DNA from: JAZKHE01 sp040385525
GTDB taxonomy: Bacteria > Bacteroidota > Bacteroidia > UBA4408
Assembly (NCBI GenBank): GCA_040385525.1
Contig: JAZKHE010000002.1
Coordinates: 620,001-684,000 of the forward strand
Length of the DNA: 64,000 bases
Direction: 5' to 3'
How positions within the stretch are numbered: the first letter of the stretch is position 1; every line of letters starts with the position of its first letter. The notes beneath the pieces were generated by a model. That model was not told the DNA's origin. It made no database searches and saw nothing but the letters and a program-made list of their open reading frames with translations. The position numbers and the translations under genes are program-made. Below are positions 35,265-45,064 of the stretch, in pieces.

Positions 35265-36035
35265 ATGAAAAAACCTTTGATTTTAGTTACCAACGATGAT
35301 GGAATAACTGCGCCAGGTATTAGAAATTTAATTAGCGTAATGAATGAGTTGGGTAGAGTAGTGGTTGTTGCGCCAGATAAACCACAATCGGGTATGGGAC
35401 ACGCTATTACTATTAATGCAACATTACGTGTAAATAAAATTAAAAGCGATGGTCCGCAACAAGAATACAGCTGCACAGGCACGCCAGTTGATTGTGTAAA
35501 AGTGGCTATAAATGAGGTTTTAAAAGAAAAGCCTGCTTTAATTGTAAGCGGAATAAATCATGGCTCTAATTCTTCTGTAAATGTAATTTATTCGGGAACT
35601 ATGAGTGCTGCTGTAGAAGGCGCTTTAGAAAATATTCCATCTATAGGTTTTTCCTTGTGTAATTTTTCAATAGAAGCTGATTTTTCGCCAGCATTAAAAT
35701 ATGTAAAATCGATTGCAGAAAAAGTGTTAGAAAAAGGTTTGCCTGCTCGCACTTGTTTAAATGTAAACTTCCCAAGTGTGCCTGCCGAAATGATTCAAGG
35801 TGTTAGAATTTGCCGACAAGCATTAGGTTATTGGGAAGAAGAGTTAGACAAAAGAACAGATCCATCTGGTAAAGAATATTTTTGGTTAACCGGAAAATTT
35901 AAAAACTTAGATAATGCTGAAGATACTGATGAATGGGCGCTTGCCAATAATTATGTTTCTGTTGTCCCTGTTTTAACTGATTTTACTGCGCATTCAGCAA
36001 TCGAACATTTAAAATCAATTCATTTAAATAAATAA
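35265..36035 (+). CDS. surE: 5'/3'-nucleotidase SurE
   Basis: 256 residues, the usual length. A metal-dependent phosphatase acting on nucleoside monophosphates. LVTNDDGITAPGI holds the metal-binding DD pair, followed by APDKPQSGMGHAIT, the GTPVDCVKVA block and VSGINHGSNSS. All four conserved segments are intact. It heads a likely operon of surE, a small membrane protein and lpxB. Confidence 0.95.
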   Translation: MKKPLILVTNDDGITAPGIRNLISVMNELGRVVVVAPDKPQSGMGHAITINATLRVNKIKSDGPQQEYSCTGTPVDCVKVAINEVLKEKPALIVSGINHGSNSSVNVIYSGTMSAAVEGALENIPSIGFSLCNFSIEADFSPALKYVKSIAEKVLEKGLPARTCLNVNFPSVPAEMIQGVRICRQALGYWEEELDKRTDPSGKEYFWLTGKFKNLDNAEDTDEWALANNYVSVVPVLTDFTAHSAIEHLKSIHLNK

Positions 36036-36036
36036 T

Positions 36037-36345
36037 ATGGCAAAGTTTAGATTAAAACCCAGCTTTAATAAATTTTGGTTTGGTTTGGTGCTAGGTGTTT
36101 TGGCGCCTATTTTCGTTTTAATTTGCTATTATTTATTGCAATATAGTTACCTAAAAGCAGATACCTTTTTGTTTAAAATATTTTTAAGCAATATACTTTC
36201 ACCTTTGCTTAGCTTGTGTGTGCTTGTAAATTTAGGTTTGTTTTTTATTTTTATTCAAACGGAATCGTACAAGCCTGCAAGAGGAATAATTGCAGCAACA
36301 ATATTTTACGCCGTATTTATTTTTATACTTAAACTTGCTTTATAA
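36037..36345 (+). CDS. Small membrane protein of unknown function
   Basis: 102 residues with three hydrophobic helices (about 14-34, 47-70, 82-101) and a basic N-terminus (MAKFRLKPSFNKFW). It has no recognisable motif. The ATG is one base after the surE stop, so it is cotranscribed with surE, and lpxB follows. A link to envelope biogenesis through lpxB is only a guess from position. Confidence 0.65.
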   Translation: MAKFRLKPSFNKFWFGLVLGVLAPIFVLICYYLLQYSYLKADTFLFKIFLSNILSPLLSLCVLVNLGLFFIFIQTESYKPARGIIAATIFYAVFIFILKLAL

Positions 36346-36375
36346 ACGTTTGCGTCTTAATAAATAACGTTTTGC

Positions 36376-36402
36376 AAGCTTAATTCTCTCTTTATTAAGC
36401 TT
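36376..36402 (+). other. Hairpin between the small membrane protein gene and lpxB
   Basis: AAGCTTAA (36376-36383) and TTAAGCTT (36395-36402) form a perfect 8-bp stem with an 11-base loop, followed by a mixed T-rich tract. It may be a weak terminator, pause or processing site 26 bases before lpxB. Confidence 0.4.
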
Positions 36403-36428
36403 TAACTTTAGTTTTTAAATTAAAATTA

Positions 36429-37544
36429 ATGCTTTTATACATTATTGCAGGCGAAGCTTCAGGCGATTTACATGGAGCAAATCTTGTAAAAGAATTAAAA
36501 CAAAAAAATAGTTCTATACAATATAGAGCTTGGGGAGGTGATTTATTGCAAGCTCAAGGCGCTACTATTGTTAAGCATTACCGAGATTTGGCTTTTATGG
36601 GCTTTATTGAAGTTGTAATGAATTTAAAAACTATTCTCAAAAATATTGAGGATTGCAAAAAAGATATTTTAGTACATAAACCCAATGCGTTAGTTTTAAT
36701 AGATTATCCTGGTTTTAATTTGCGAATTGCAGAGTGGGCAAAGCAACAAAACATAAAAGTGTTTTATTATATTTCGCCTCAAATTTGGGCTTGGAAACAA
36801 TCACGCGTACATAAAATAAAACGTGTGGTAGATAAAATGTTTGTTATACTTCCGTTTGAAAAAGATTTTTATAAAAAATTTGATTACGATGTAGATTTTG
36901 TGGGACACCCCTTGTTAGATGCTGTTTTGGGAAAACAAAATTCAGAATCTTTTGAAGAATATTGCAATAGAAACAACTTAGAAAAAAAGCCAATTGTAGC
37001 CATTTTACCTGGTAGCAGAAAACAAGAAATTGCAACGATGCTTCCAATAATGCTAAATCAAATTAAAAATTTTCCGCAATATCAATTTGTAATTGCTGGT
37101 GCGCCATCGCAAACAAAAGAATATTACAATGAATTTTTGCAATCAAAAAATGTAAAAATAGTTTACAATCAAACCTACGATTTACTGTCTAAAGCGCACG
37201 CCGCAATGGTAACTTCGGGCACCGCAACGTTAGAAACAGCACTTTTTAATGTTCCACAAGTGGTTTGTTATAAAGGAAGTAAGGTTTCTTATTTAATTGC
37301 AAGACAGCTAATAAAAGTAAAATATATTTCGCTAGTTAATTTAATAATGGACAGAGTTGTTGTTAAAGAATTAATACAAAACGAATTAAATGAAACGCAA
37401 TTAAAACAAGAGTTACAAAACATTATTGTAGATGCTGAACCAAGAAAAACTATGCTGAAAGAATATGTTGATTTGAAGGAAATGCTTGGTAATAATGGTG
37501 CTTCTGAACGAACAGCGCAATTAATTTTAGAAAATTTAAAATAA
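36429..37544 (+). CDS. lpxB: Lipid-A-disaccharide synthase
   Basis: 371 residues, normal for LpxB. A GT19 enzyme that joins UDP-2,3-diacylglucosamine and lipid X to form the lipid A disaccharide at the inner face of the inner membrane. IIAGEASGDLHGANLV opens the protein. Other family blocks are YYISPQIWAWKQSR (about 120), LPGSRKQEI (about 196) and TSGTATLETALFNVPQVV (about 262). It shows the organism makes lipid A. Other lpx genes are not in the window. The next gene starts one base after the stop. Confidence 0.96.
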   Translation: MLLYIIAGEASGDLHGANLVKELKQKNSSIQYRAWGGDLLQAQGATIVKHYRDLAFMGFIEVVMNLKTILKNIEDCKKDILVHKPNALVLIDYPGFNLRIAEWAKQQNIKVFYYISPQIWAWKQSRVHKIKRVVDKMFVILPFEKDFYKKFDYDVDFVGHPLLDAVLGKQNSESFEEYCNRNNLEKKPIVAILPGSRKQEIATMLPIMLNQIKNFPQYQFVIAGAPSQTKEYYNEFLQSKNVKIVYNQTYDLLSKAHAAMVTSGTATLETALFNVPQVVCYKGSKVSYLIARQLIKVKYISLVNLIMDRVVVKELIQNELNETQLKQELQNIIVDAEPRKTMLKEYVDLKEMLGNNGASERTAQLILENLK

Positions 37545-37545
37545 C

Positions 37546-38721
37546 TTGTATCGTTTTTTATATATAGCCTTATTCTTTTTTTGTTCTACACAAATTCAAG
37601 CACAAGTTAATGTGTCTATTGGTTTGTATTCAGGTTCAAAAATAAAATCAATTGGGATAGTTTCTACCAATAGCAACGGATTTGCAATTAACGATTCATC
37701 TCAAATTATATTTAAGTTTAAAAAGAGTCAAATGTTGCACATCAGCGCTAGAGCAGATTCTGTAGTTGTTAAGTCTTTAGATAGTTTAATTGGTGTATTT
37801 TCTTCTTTTTCACTTGTCCCATCAGATAGTACGTTGTTGCGAGTTAAATCTATTCATCCTGAATTAGCAACCCGACAATTTGAAGGAAACATTAAAATTA
37901 AATCAAAAACCGAAAATTTATTAATTGAAAACGAAGTAGATTTAAATAGATATGTTGCTGGAGTTATTGAGGCAGAAGCAGGAACTGGGCATACTTTAGA
38001 GTATTACAAAGTGCAAGCAATAATTTGTAGAACCTACGCATTAAGTCATTTAAACAGGCATGAGTCAGAAGGTTTTCAGTTGTGCGACCAAGTGCATTGT
38101 CAAGTTTATAGAGGTAGAAATAAATTAAATAAAAACATTGCTAACGCTACCATTTCTACGCATAATTTAGTTTTGGTCGACGAAAATGTAGATTTAATTA
38201 CAGCGGCTTTTCATAGTAATTGTGGCGGACAAACTTGCAACTCTGAAGATATTTGGAACTTACCAAAAACATATCTTAAAAGCGTTATAGACACTTTTTG
38301 TATCAAAAAAAACAATGCTGTTTGGCGTAAACAAATGACTCGCAAAGAGTGGGAAAATTATTTAACTAAAGAATATAAATATAAATTGCACGATAGCGAT
38401 AGTGTTGCTACTGTAGAAGCATTTTCGTTTTTTCAACCAGCACGAAAAACACATTTAGGAATTTTACCTAATGCTGTTCCGCTAAAAAATATTCGTGCCG
38501 ATTTTAGTTTAAAATCAACTTTTTTTTCTGTGCAAAGCGATAGTGTGAACGTTGTTTTAAATGGTAAAGGTTACGGACACGGAGTCGGTTTGTGCCAAGA
38601 AGGAGCAATGGAAATGGCTAAGTTGGGTTATTCGTATTACGATATTTTACGCTTTTATTATCAGAATGTATTTATAATTGATTTAAGACGATTGTATTTG
38701 TTTAAAGATGAATGTTTATGA
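37546..38721 (+). CDS. Secreted SpoIID/LytB-domain protein
   Basis: 391 residues from a TTG start one base after lpxB; no ATG precedes the signal peptide (YRFLYIALFFFCSTQIQAQ). The SpoIID core is visible: NRYVAGVIEAEAGTGH with the catalytic-type Glu, YYKVQAIICRTYAL, FHSNCGGQTCNSEDIW, and GKGYGHGVGLCQEGAMEMA at the C-terminal end. SpoIID proteins are lytic transglycosylases acting on denuded glycan strands in sporulating Firmicutes; this phylum does not sporulate, so the role here is general wall remodelling. The MazG gene overlaps the stop. Confidence 0.88.
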   Translation: MYRFLYIALFFFCSTQIQAQVNVSIGLYSGSKIKSIGIVSTNSNGFAINDSSQIIFKFKKSQMLHISARADSVVVKSLDSLIGVFSSFSLVPSDSTLLRVKSIHPELATRQFEGNIKIKSKTENLLIENEVDLNRYVAGVIEAEAGTGHTLEYYKVQAIICRTYALSHLNRHESEGFQLCDQVHCQVYRGRNKLNKNIANATISTHNLVLVDENVDLITAAFHSNCGGQTCNSEDIWNLPKTYLKSVIDTFCIKKNNAVWRKQMTRKEWENYLTKEYKYKLHDSDSVATVEAFSFFQPARKTHLGILPNAVPLKNIRADFSLKSTFFSVQSDSVNVVLNGKGYGHGVGLCQEGAMEMAKLGYSYYDILRFYYQNVFIIDLRRLYLFKDECL

Positions 38722-39044
38722 CAATAGAACAAGCACAACAAATGGTTGATAATTGGATAAAAACAGTTGGTGTTCGTTATTTTAACGAGCTAACTAATAT
38801 GGCAATGTTAACCGAAGAAGTGGGCGAGGTTGCGCGTATTATAGCTCGTAGATATGGCGAACAAAGTGAAAAAGAAAGTGATAAGAAAAAAGATTTGGGC
38901 GATGAAATGGCTGATGTACTTTTTGTGTTAATTTGTTTAGCCAACCAAACAGGTATTAATTTAACTGAAGCATTACAAAAAAACTTAGATAAAAAAACAC
39001 AACGTGATAGCGAAAGACATAAGAATAACGAGAAGTTAAAATAA
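38718..39044 (+). CDS. MazG-like nucleotide pyrophosphohydrolase
   Basis: 108 residues from an ATG that overlaps the preceding stop (ATGA); an ATG two codons earlier is possible. A single MazG domain. The metal motif is EEVGEVARI followed by DEMADVLFVL, the ExxE...ExxD pattern that binds Mg2+. It would hydrolyse a nucleoside triphosphate to monophosphate and pyrophosphate, often a house-cleaning activity. The substrate is not clear. It ends at a repeat-rich gap. Confidence 0.9.
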   Translation: MTIEQAQQMVDNWIKTVGVRYFNELTNMAMLTEEVGEVARIIARRYGEQSEKESDKKKDLGDEMADVLFVLICLANQTGINLTEALQKNLDKKTQRDSERHKNNEKLK

Positions 39045-39144
39045 TGTGCTAATTTTTTTCAATGTGCTGATTTGATAATTTGAAAATGTGCTAATTCATC
39101 AAATCAATAACTTTTTCAACTTTCCAACTTTTCAATTCACAAAC
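39043..39144. repeat. Word-like repeat region between mazG and the TPM gene
   Basis: About 100 bases between two gene 3' ends. TGTGCT occurs three times in 50 bases (AATGTGCTAATT, AATGTGCTGATT, AATGTGCTAATT). These are followed by CATCAAATCAATAAC and CAACTTTCCAACTTTTCAA. No gene is seen. Confidence 0.6.
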
Positions 39145-40053
39145 TTACCAATCACTACTACTTCCGCCACCGCCTGAATCTCCACCTCCGCCACCATCAA
39201 AACTGCTTCCCGAATCACTATCGCTTGAAGAACTCCAGCTGTCATCGCTTCCGCTAGACGAATATGAACTGCTCGAATAGTAAGAACTTGTGCTGTTGTT
39301 TTTAAATAAATTGTAAAATTTAGTTCGCCAAGATTCTCCGCCACTTGTAGAAGTATTCTTTTTAATAATTGCAGCAATAAACCAAATTAATAGTATAAGC
39401 GTTCCAAAACAAGGTATTAGCGCAAGTATTCCTGCAAAAATACTAATACCAACTTTAGATGATTTTGTTTTGAAAATTTTTGTAAACAACAAAGCCCAAA
39501 GCGTTAGGTTTGGAATTAAAAGAATAAAAAGAAAAATTAATCCAGCTTCTGTATCACTTGTGGTGTATTGCACTTCATTTGTAAATTCGCCTTTCGATTT
39601 TGCAATTAATCGGTCAATTCCTTTATCAATGCCTGTGTAATAATCGCCTTTTTTAAATTCAGGGCGCATTATTTCGTCTTGCACTTGTTTTGTAAAAGCA
39701 TCAGGTAAAATGCCTTCAACGCCATAACCTGTATGGATTCTAAACTTTCTATCGTTTACAAAAATGGTAATTAATACGCCATTGTTTTTTCCTTTCTGAC
39801 CTACTTTCCATTTAACAAATAAATCTTGTGTATAATCTTCTAATACTGCTCCGTTAAGGCTATTACTAACAAATACAAAAATTTGTGTACTTGTGGAATC
39901 TTCAAACGTTTTGAGTTTTTTATTTAAACTATTTTGTTGTTCTTGACTAATTGTATTTGAAACATCGGTAACGTAGTTACTTGGTTTTTCTGGTGCATTT
40001 TGTGCAACAATTAGTTGCGTAAATAATACTAAAAGTAGAAGAAGTTTTTTCAT
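39145..40053 (-). CDS. TPM-domain membrane protein with Gly/Ser tail
   Basis: 302 residues. A signal peptide (MKKLLLLLVLFTQLIVAQ) leads into a TPM (DUF477) domain (about 25-150: YVTDVSNTISQEQQNSLN, VFVSNSLNG, FRIHTGYGVEGILPD). Two membrane helices lie at about 172-195 and 203-230. The tail (about 250-302) is almost only Ser, Gly, Asp and Tyr, ending SSSDW, typical of this family. TPM proteins have been linked to photosystem repair in plants; the bacterial function is unclear. It lies downstream of atpC, beyond a terminator. Confidence 0.85.
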   Translation of the reverse strand: MKKLLLLLVLFTQLIVAQNAPEKPSNYVTDVSNTISQEQQNSLNKKLKTFEDSTSTQIFVFVSNSLNGAVLEDYTQDLFVKWKVGQKGKNNGVLITIFVNDRKFRIHTGYGVEGILPDAFTKQVQDEIMRPEFKKGDYYTGIDKGIDRLIAKSKGEFTNEVQYTTSDTEAGLIFLFILLIPNLTLWALLFTKIFKTKSSKVGISIFAGILALIPCFGTLILLIWFIAAIIKKNTSTSGGESWRTKFYNLFKNNSTSSYYSSSSYSSSGSDDSWSSSSDSDSGSSFDGGGGGDSGGGGSSSDW

Positions 40054-40085
40054 AATTTTTCCTGCTTAGTAAAGCTACAAAAAAC

Positions 40086-40116
40086 AAAAAACCTCGCAAA
40101 TTTTGCGAGGTTTTTT
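40086..40116 (-). terminator. Intrinsic terminator downstream of atpC
   Basis: AAACCTCGCAAA (40089-40100) pairs with TTTGCGAGGTTT (40102-40113), with A and T runs on each side. It closes the atpD-atpC transcript before the TPM gene. Confidence 0.85.
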
Positions 40117-40145
40117 CTACACTTTGTCATATTGAGCAAAGCGAA
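40117..40145. repeat. Dispersed phrase TTGTCxTxxTGAG, copy 1
   Basis: TTGTCATATTGAG (40124-40136), followed by CAAAGCGAAATAT, sits between the atpC stop and its terminator. A matching copy, TTGTCCTGCTGAG, lies at 62691-62703. Confidence 0.5.
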
Positions 40146-40155
40146 ATATTTGTAA

Positions 40156-40392
40156 TTAGTCAGCTAAAACAATTATTTTATTGTTTTGTACTTCTGCTAC
40201 ACCACCTTTAACATCAAAACTTTGTGAAGCATTGCTAGCCTCAACAATTTTTATTGTTCCTTTTTGTAAAGTTGTAATAATAGGAGCGTGGTTAGCCAAA
40301 ATACCTAACGAACCATCAGTTCCTGGTAAAGTAACCGAAGTAACTTCGCCACTAAATATTTTTTTATCAGGTGATATAATTTCTAAAAACAT
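40156..40392 (-). CDS. atpC: ATP synthase F1 epsilon subunit, short form
   Basis: 78 residues. It covers only the N-terminal beta-sandwich (FLEIISPDKKIFSGEVTSVTLPGTDGSLGILANHAPIITTL). The C-terminal helical hairpin found in ~135-residue epsilon subunits, which inhibits ATP hydrolysis, is absent. This short form is usual in Bacteroidota and is not a truncation by frameshift. It follows atpD with a 78-base repeat-bearing spacer. Confidence 0.93.
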   Translation of the reverse strand: MFLEIISPDKKIFSGEVTSVTLPGTDGSLGILANHAPIITTLQKGTIKIVEASNASQSFDVKGGVAEVQNNKIIVLAD

Positions 40393-40470
40393 ACAATTTA
40401 GATTTGAGATGTTAGATAATAGATTTGAGATGCTTTAAAAAACTCACATCTCAATACTTATATCTAAAAT
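40393..40470. repeat. Repeat-bearing spacer between atpD and atpC
   Basis: TAGATTTGAGATG occurs twice (from about 40400 and 40418), followed by an inverted relative (CATCTCAATACTTATATCTAAA). The parts could pair as an RNA hairpin inside the atpD-atpC mRNA. Confidence 0.55.
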
Positions 40471-42033
<1,563 letters not shown>

Positions 42034-42126
42034 TTATTTTTTTAAAACATCAAATTGTTAGTACATAATTTATGTTTTTATGATTTTATTTTCAACTTTT
42101 GCTCAATAATTGTTAATTACTAAATC

Positions 42127-43056
42127 GTGATTGTTTTTCAGGGAAAAGGGAATTTTGAAAATTTGAGCAATACTATTGTTACAATTGGCACTTTTGATGG
42201 TGTACATTTGGGACATAAAAAAATTGTATCATCACTAATTGCTGAGGCTAAAGCAGCTAACGGAACTTCTGTTTTAATTACTTTTAATCCGCATCCTAGG
42301 CAGGTTATTAATCCTGATAAAGATATTAAGCTACTTTGCACTAACGACGAAAAAAAGGCATTACTAAAAACGTATGGTTTAGATGTGTTGTTTGAAATTC
42401 CTTTTACTCGCGATTTTTCTAATTTATCGGCTTTAGATTTTATTCAGGAATATTTGGTTAATCAAATTCATGCAAAAAAAATAATAATTGGCTACGATCA
42501 TCATTTTGGAAAAGATAGAGAAGGCGCTTTTGCTTTATTAAAAAAGTATGAAAAACAATTTGGCTTTGAGGTTTTTGAAATTCCTGCCAAAGATATTGAT
42601 GATGTGGTGGTTAGTTCTACAAAAATAAGAAACGCTTTAAACGAAGGTGATGTTAAGCTTGCCGCTGATTTGTTGGGCTACAATTATCATTTATCAGGCA
42701 TTGTAATAAAAGGAAATCAATTGGGGCGAACCATCGGTTTTCCTACTGCAAATATTTTTTGTGAAGACAATTCAAAACTAATTCCAGCTAATGGCGTTTA
42801 CGCAGTAAAAGTTAGTTTAGATAATAAGTGGATTGATGGCGTTATGAATATTGGTAATAGACCAACCATAGAAAAAAATGGAGAACGTTCTATTGAAGTT
42901 CATTTGCTAAATTTTAACCAAGATATTTACGTTAAACGATTAACTATTGAGTTTGTAGATAAAATTAGAAACGAACAAAAGTTTGATGGTATTGAGGCTT
43001 TAAAAGCGCAAATCTCAAAAGATATTGAAACTGCAAAACAAATTTTAAAACAATAA
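42127..43056 (+). CDS. ribF: Bifunctional riboflavin kinase / FAD synthetase
   Basis: 309 residues from GTG 42127; no ATG fits. The N-terminal nucleotidyltransferase half has TIGTFDGVHLGHKKIV (HxGH-type) and GYDHHFGKDREG. The C-terminal riboflavin kinase half has GRTIGFPTANI and GVMNIGNRPTI. It converts riboflavin to FMN and then FAD. The LRR gene starts one base after its stop, so the two are cotranscribed. It diverges from atpD across about 150 AT-rich bases in which I see no other gene. Confidence 0.95.
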   Translation: MIVFQGKGNFENLSNTIVTIGTFDGVHLGHKKIVSSLIAEAKAANGTSVLITFNPHPRQVINPDKDIKLLCTNDEKKALLKTYGLDVLFEIPFTRDFSNLSALDFIQEYLVNQIHAKKIIIGYDHHFGKDREGAFALLKKYEKQFGFEVFEIPAKDIDDVVVSSTKIRNALNEGDVKLAADLLGYNYHLSGIVIKGNQLGRTIGFPTANIFCEDNSKLIPANGVYAVKVSLDNKWIDGVMNIGNRPTIEKNGERSIEVHLLNFNQDIYVKRLTIEFVDKIRNEQKFDGIEALKAQISKDIETAKQILKQ

Positions 43057-43057
43057 A

Positions 43058-43636
43058 ATGAAGTTGAAATTTATTTTTCTTTTAGTGTTTCAAATATCTT
43101 TTTATTGTGCGTTTTCACAAAGTTCAGATAGCATTTATACTTCTTTAGAAACCGCATTAAAAAACAAAGAACAAGTAAAATATTTAAAATTAAACAGAAA
43201 ACAATATCGTGTTTTTCCTTCGCAAATTTTTGAATTTAAAAATCTTGTAGAGTTAGATATAAGTAAAAATAAAATTGCTGAATTACCTGATTCTATAGCT
43301 GTTTTAACTCATCTTAAAAAAATAAATGTTTCTCAAAATAAACTTAAATCGTTGCCAAAAACAATTGGCAGTTTATCAAATTTACAAGATATTCGCGCTG
43401 CACAAAACGAAATTACAACACTCCCTGTAGAATTGTCAAACCTTTTAAATTTAAGTGTTTTAGATTTATGGAGTAATAATATTGTAGAGTTTCCAGTTGA
43501 ATATGGTAAGTTAACTCAGCTAAAAGAATTAGACGTGCGAGGGATTGTTTTTACAGAATCGCAAGAAAAAAAGTTGAAAGAACTATTACCCGCTACAAAA
43601 ATTTATTTCTCTCCAGGATGTAATTGTGGCAAATAA
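43058..43636 (+). CDS. Secreted leucine-rich-repeat protein
   Basis: 192 residues with a signal peptide (MKLKFIFLLVFQISFYCAFSQ). From about 55 to 165 it carries four to five LRRs of about 23 residues with the pattern LxxLDISKNKIAELPxSI, the bacterial/plant-like type with LP in each repeat. The tail has GCNCG near the end. LRR solenoids bind proteins; the partner is unknown. It is coupled to ribF by one base, an unrelated function. Confidence 0.82.
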   Translation: MKLKFIFLLVFQISFYCAFSQSSDSIYTSLETALKNKEQVKYLKLNRKQYRVFPSQIFEFKNLVELDISKNKIAELPDSIAVLTHLKKINVSQNKLKSLPKTIGSLSNLQDIRAAQNEITTLPVELSNLLNLSVLDLWSNNIVEFPVEYGKLTQLKELDVRGIVFTESQEKKLKELLPATKIYFSPGCNCGK

Positions 43637-43659
43637 TTTAAAGCACTAAATTCTAATCT
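43637..43659. repeat. Short word-like spacer between the LRR and thiE-like genes
   Basis: A 23-base gap between convergent stops, continuing as CTAAGTACTAACCACTAATTCC into the end of the next gene. The ACTAA words (AGCACTAAATTC, AGTACTAACCACTAATT) resemble the other convergent-gap repeats. Confidence 0.4.
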
Positions 43660-44292
43660 CTAAGTACTAACCACTAATTCCTCTTCCAGTTTTTTTCTAA
43701 TTTCTAAAAAGGTTTCTCTTGGTGTTTTGCTTTCCCAAATTGCACCAGAAATAGCGGCGCCATAAAAGCCTATGTCCTTTACTTGTTTAATTCTTGATGG
43801 GTTTATTCCGCCCAAAGCAATAACTCTTTCAGGAGTTTTTTTAAGCATATTTTCAACCAGTTTTATGTTGAAGTGAGAGCCATAACCAGATGCAGAAATA
43901 CTATCAAAAATTGGACTTAAAAAAACGTAATCGTAAACACTTTTTGTGTCTTCAAAATTGGTTAACTGACTAAACGAAGTGCTAATATTTATTTTAGAAT
44001 TTTTAAATCGAAAATATTTTATTTTAAGCCATTCGTTAAATTTAGATTTTCTTTTTTTTCTACTTATATGTATGCCAAATAATTTGTATTTAATGGCTAA
44101 TTCGTGGTGAGAATGAATTACAATTTTTGAATAATGTTTTTTGGAAATTCTATCTAAAAAATTACTCATTTCTTTTTTTGTAAAACTACCTTTTCGCAAA
44201 TGATAATAATCTAAGCCATTTTCAAAGAAAAAATTTATTAAAGCAGGTTCTTCATTGTTTTCCTGGCTGTCAGAAAGAATAACTAATTTCAT
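43660..44292 (-). CDS. ThiE/TenI-family TIM-barrel protein
   Basis: 210 residues of the thiamine phosphate synthase/TenI superfamily. DYYHLRKGSFTKKEM (about 28-42), VFLSPIFDSISASGYG (about 122-137) and ALGGINPSRIKQV (about 160-172) are the family strands. True ThiE has a fuller GxGPIFPTxTK block; here the middle is looser, so it may be TenI-like or a divergent ThiE. No other thiamine gene is near. Its ATG overlaps the GGGP synthase stop (ATGA), so the two are translationally coupled. Confidence 0.75.
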   Translation of the reverse strand: MKLVILSDSQENNEEPALINFFFENGLDYYHLRKGSFTKKEMSNFLDRISKKHYSKIVIHSHHELAIKYKLFGIHISRKKRKSKFNEWLKIKYFRFKNSKINISTSFSQLTNFEDTKSVYDYVFLSPIFDSISASGYGSHFNIKLVENMLKKTPERVIALGGINPSRIKQVKDIGFYGAAISGAIWESKTPRETFLEIRKKLEEELVVST

Positions 44293-45041
44293 AACTGTTT
44301 AATTAAAGTTTTTTTATAGTTTGATAATTCGGCTAAAAATTTCAAATTGTTTTCTAAAACTGTGCCTATAACCACGATATCTGCCCCAGCAGTAAAAGCA
44401 ATATTTATTTTGTCAATAGAATTTAATCCACCACCAACAATTAACGGAATATTAATGGCAGATTTTACTGCTTTAATCATTTCAGTATTTACCCCAACCA
44501 AAGCTCCACTGCCAGCTTCTAAATAGATTTGTTTTAAACCTAAAAACTCACCAGCCATGGCTGTACAAACTGCAATTTCTGGTTTGTTAAACGGAATTGG
44601 TGTTGTGTTGCTAATATAGCTAACACTTGTGCTTTCTCCACCGTCAACTAAAATATATCCAGTTGCTATAATTTCTATATTCGATTTTTTAAGTAATGGC
44701 GCAGCTAAAACATGTTGCCCAATTAAAAAATCTGCATTTCTACCTGAGATTAACGAAAGTAAAAAAACACCATCAGCATTTTTACTCAATTGAATTGAAT
44801 TTCCAGGAAAAATAAAAACAGGTTTATTTGTTACTTCTTTTAGTTGAGTTATAGTTTCTTCAATATTTCCAGTAGTTAAAATACTTCCACCAACTAAAAT
44901 TAAATCAGCAGTTTCGTCTAACAAATTGTGTTGCGATTTAAATCCTTCAAAATCGAATTTATCAGGATCAATTAAAATGGCAATTAGCTTTTTATTAGTT
45001 GCAACTTTTGATTGGAAAAAACTATAAAACGTGTCTTTCAT
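44289..45041 (-). CDS. Geranylgeranylglyceryl phosphate synthase family protein
   Basis: 250 residues, a PcrB/GGGPS TIM barrel. AILIDPDKFD (near 22-31), VGGSILTTGN, VFIFPGNSIQLSKNADGVFLLSL, the YLEAGSGALVGV block and PLIVGGGLNS (phosphate site) are clear. GGGPS joins a polyprenyl chain to sn-glycerol-1-phosphate by an ether bond, the first archaeal-lipid step. Bacteroidota carry a functional bacterial group of this enzyme, though its product's use is not settled. Middle gene of a three-gene operon. Confidence 0.9.
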   Translation of the reverse strand: MKDTFYSFFQSKVATNKKLIAILIDPDKFDFEGFKSQHNLLDETADLILVGGSILTTGNIEETITQLKEVTNKPVFIFPGNSIQLSKNADGVFLLSLISGRNADFLIGQHVLAAPLLKKSNIEIIATGYILVDGGESTSVSYISNTTPIPFNKPEIAVCTAMAGEFLGLKQIYLEAGSGALVGVNTEMIKAVKSAINIPLIVGGGLNSIDKINIAFTAGADIVVIGTVLENNLKFLAELSNYKKTLIKQL

Positions 45042-45064
45042 GTTTTGCTAAAGTATAAAAAAAA

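Noticed and set aside
39132..39377. Open frame of 81 codons overlapping the TPM gene tail
   Set aside because: It is produced by the Gly/Ser-coding repeats of the TPM tail read in another frame.
40156..40392. atpC as a truncated pseudogene
   Set aside because: The frame ends cleanly after a complete N-terminal domain, and short AtpC is usual in this phylum.
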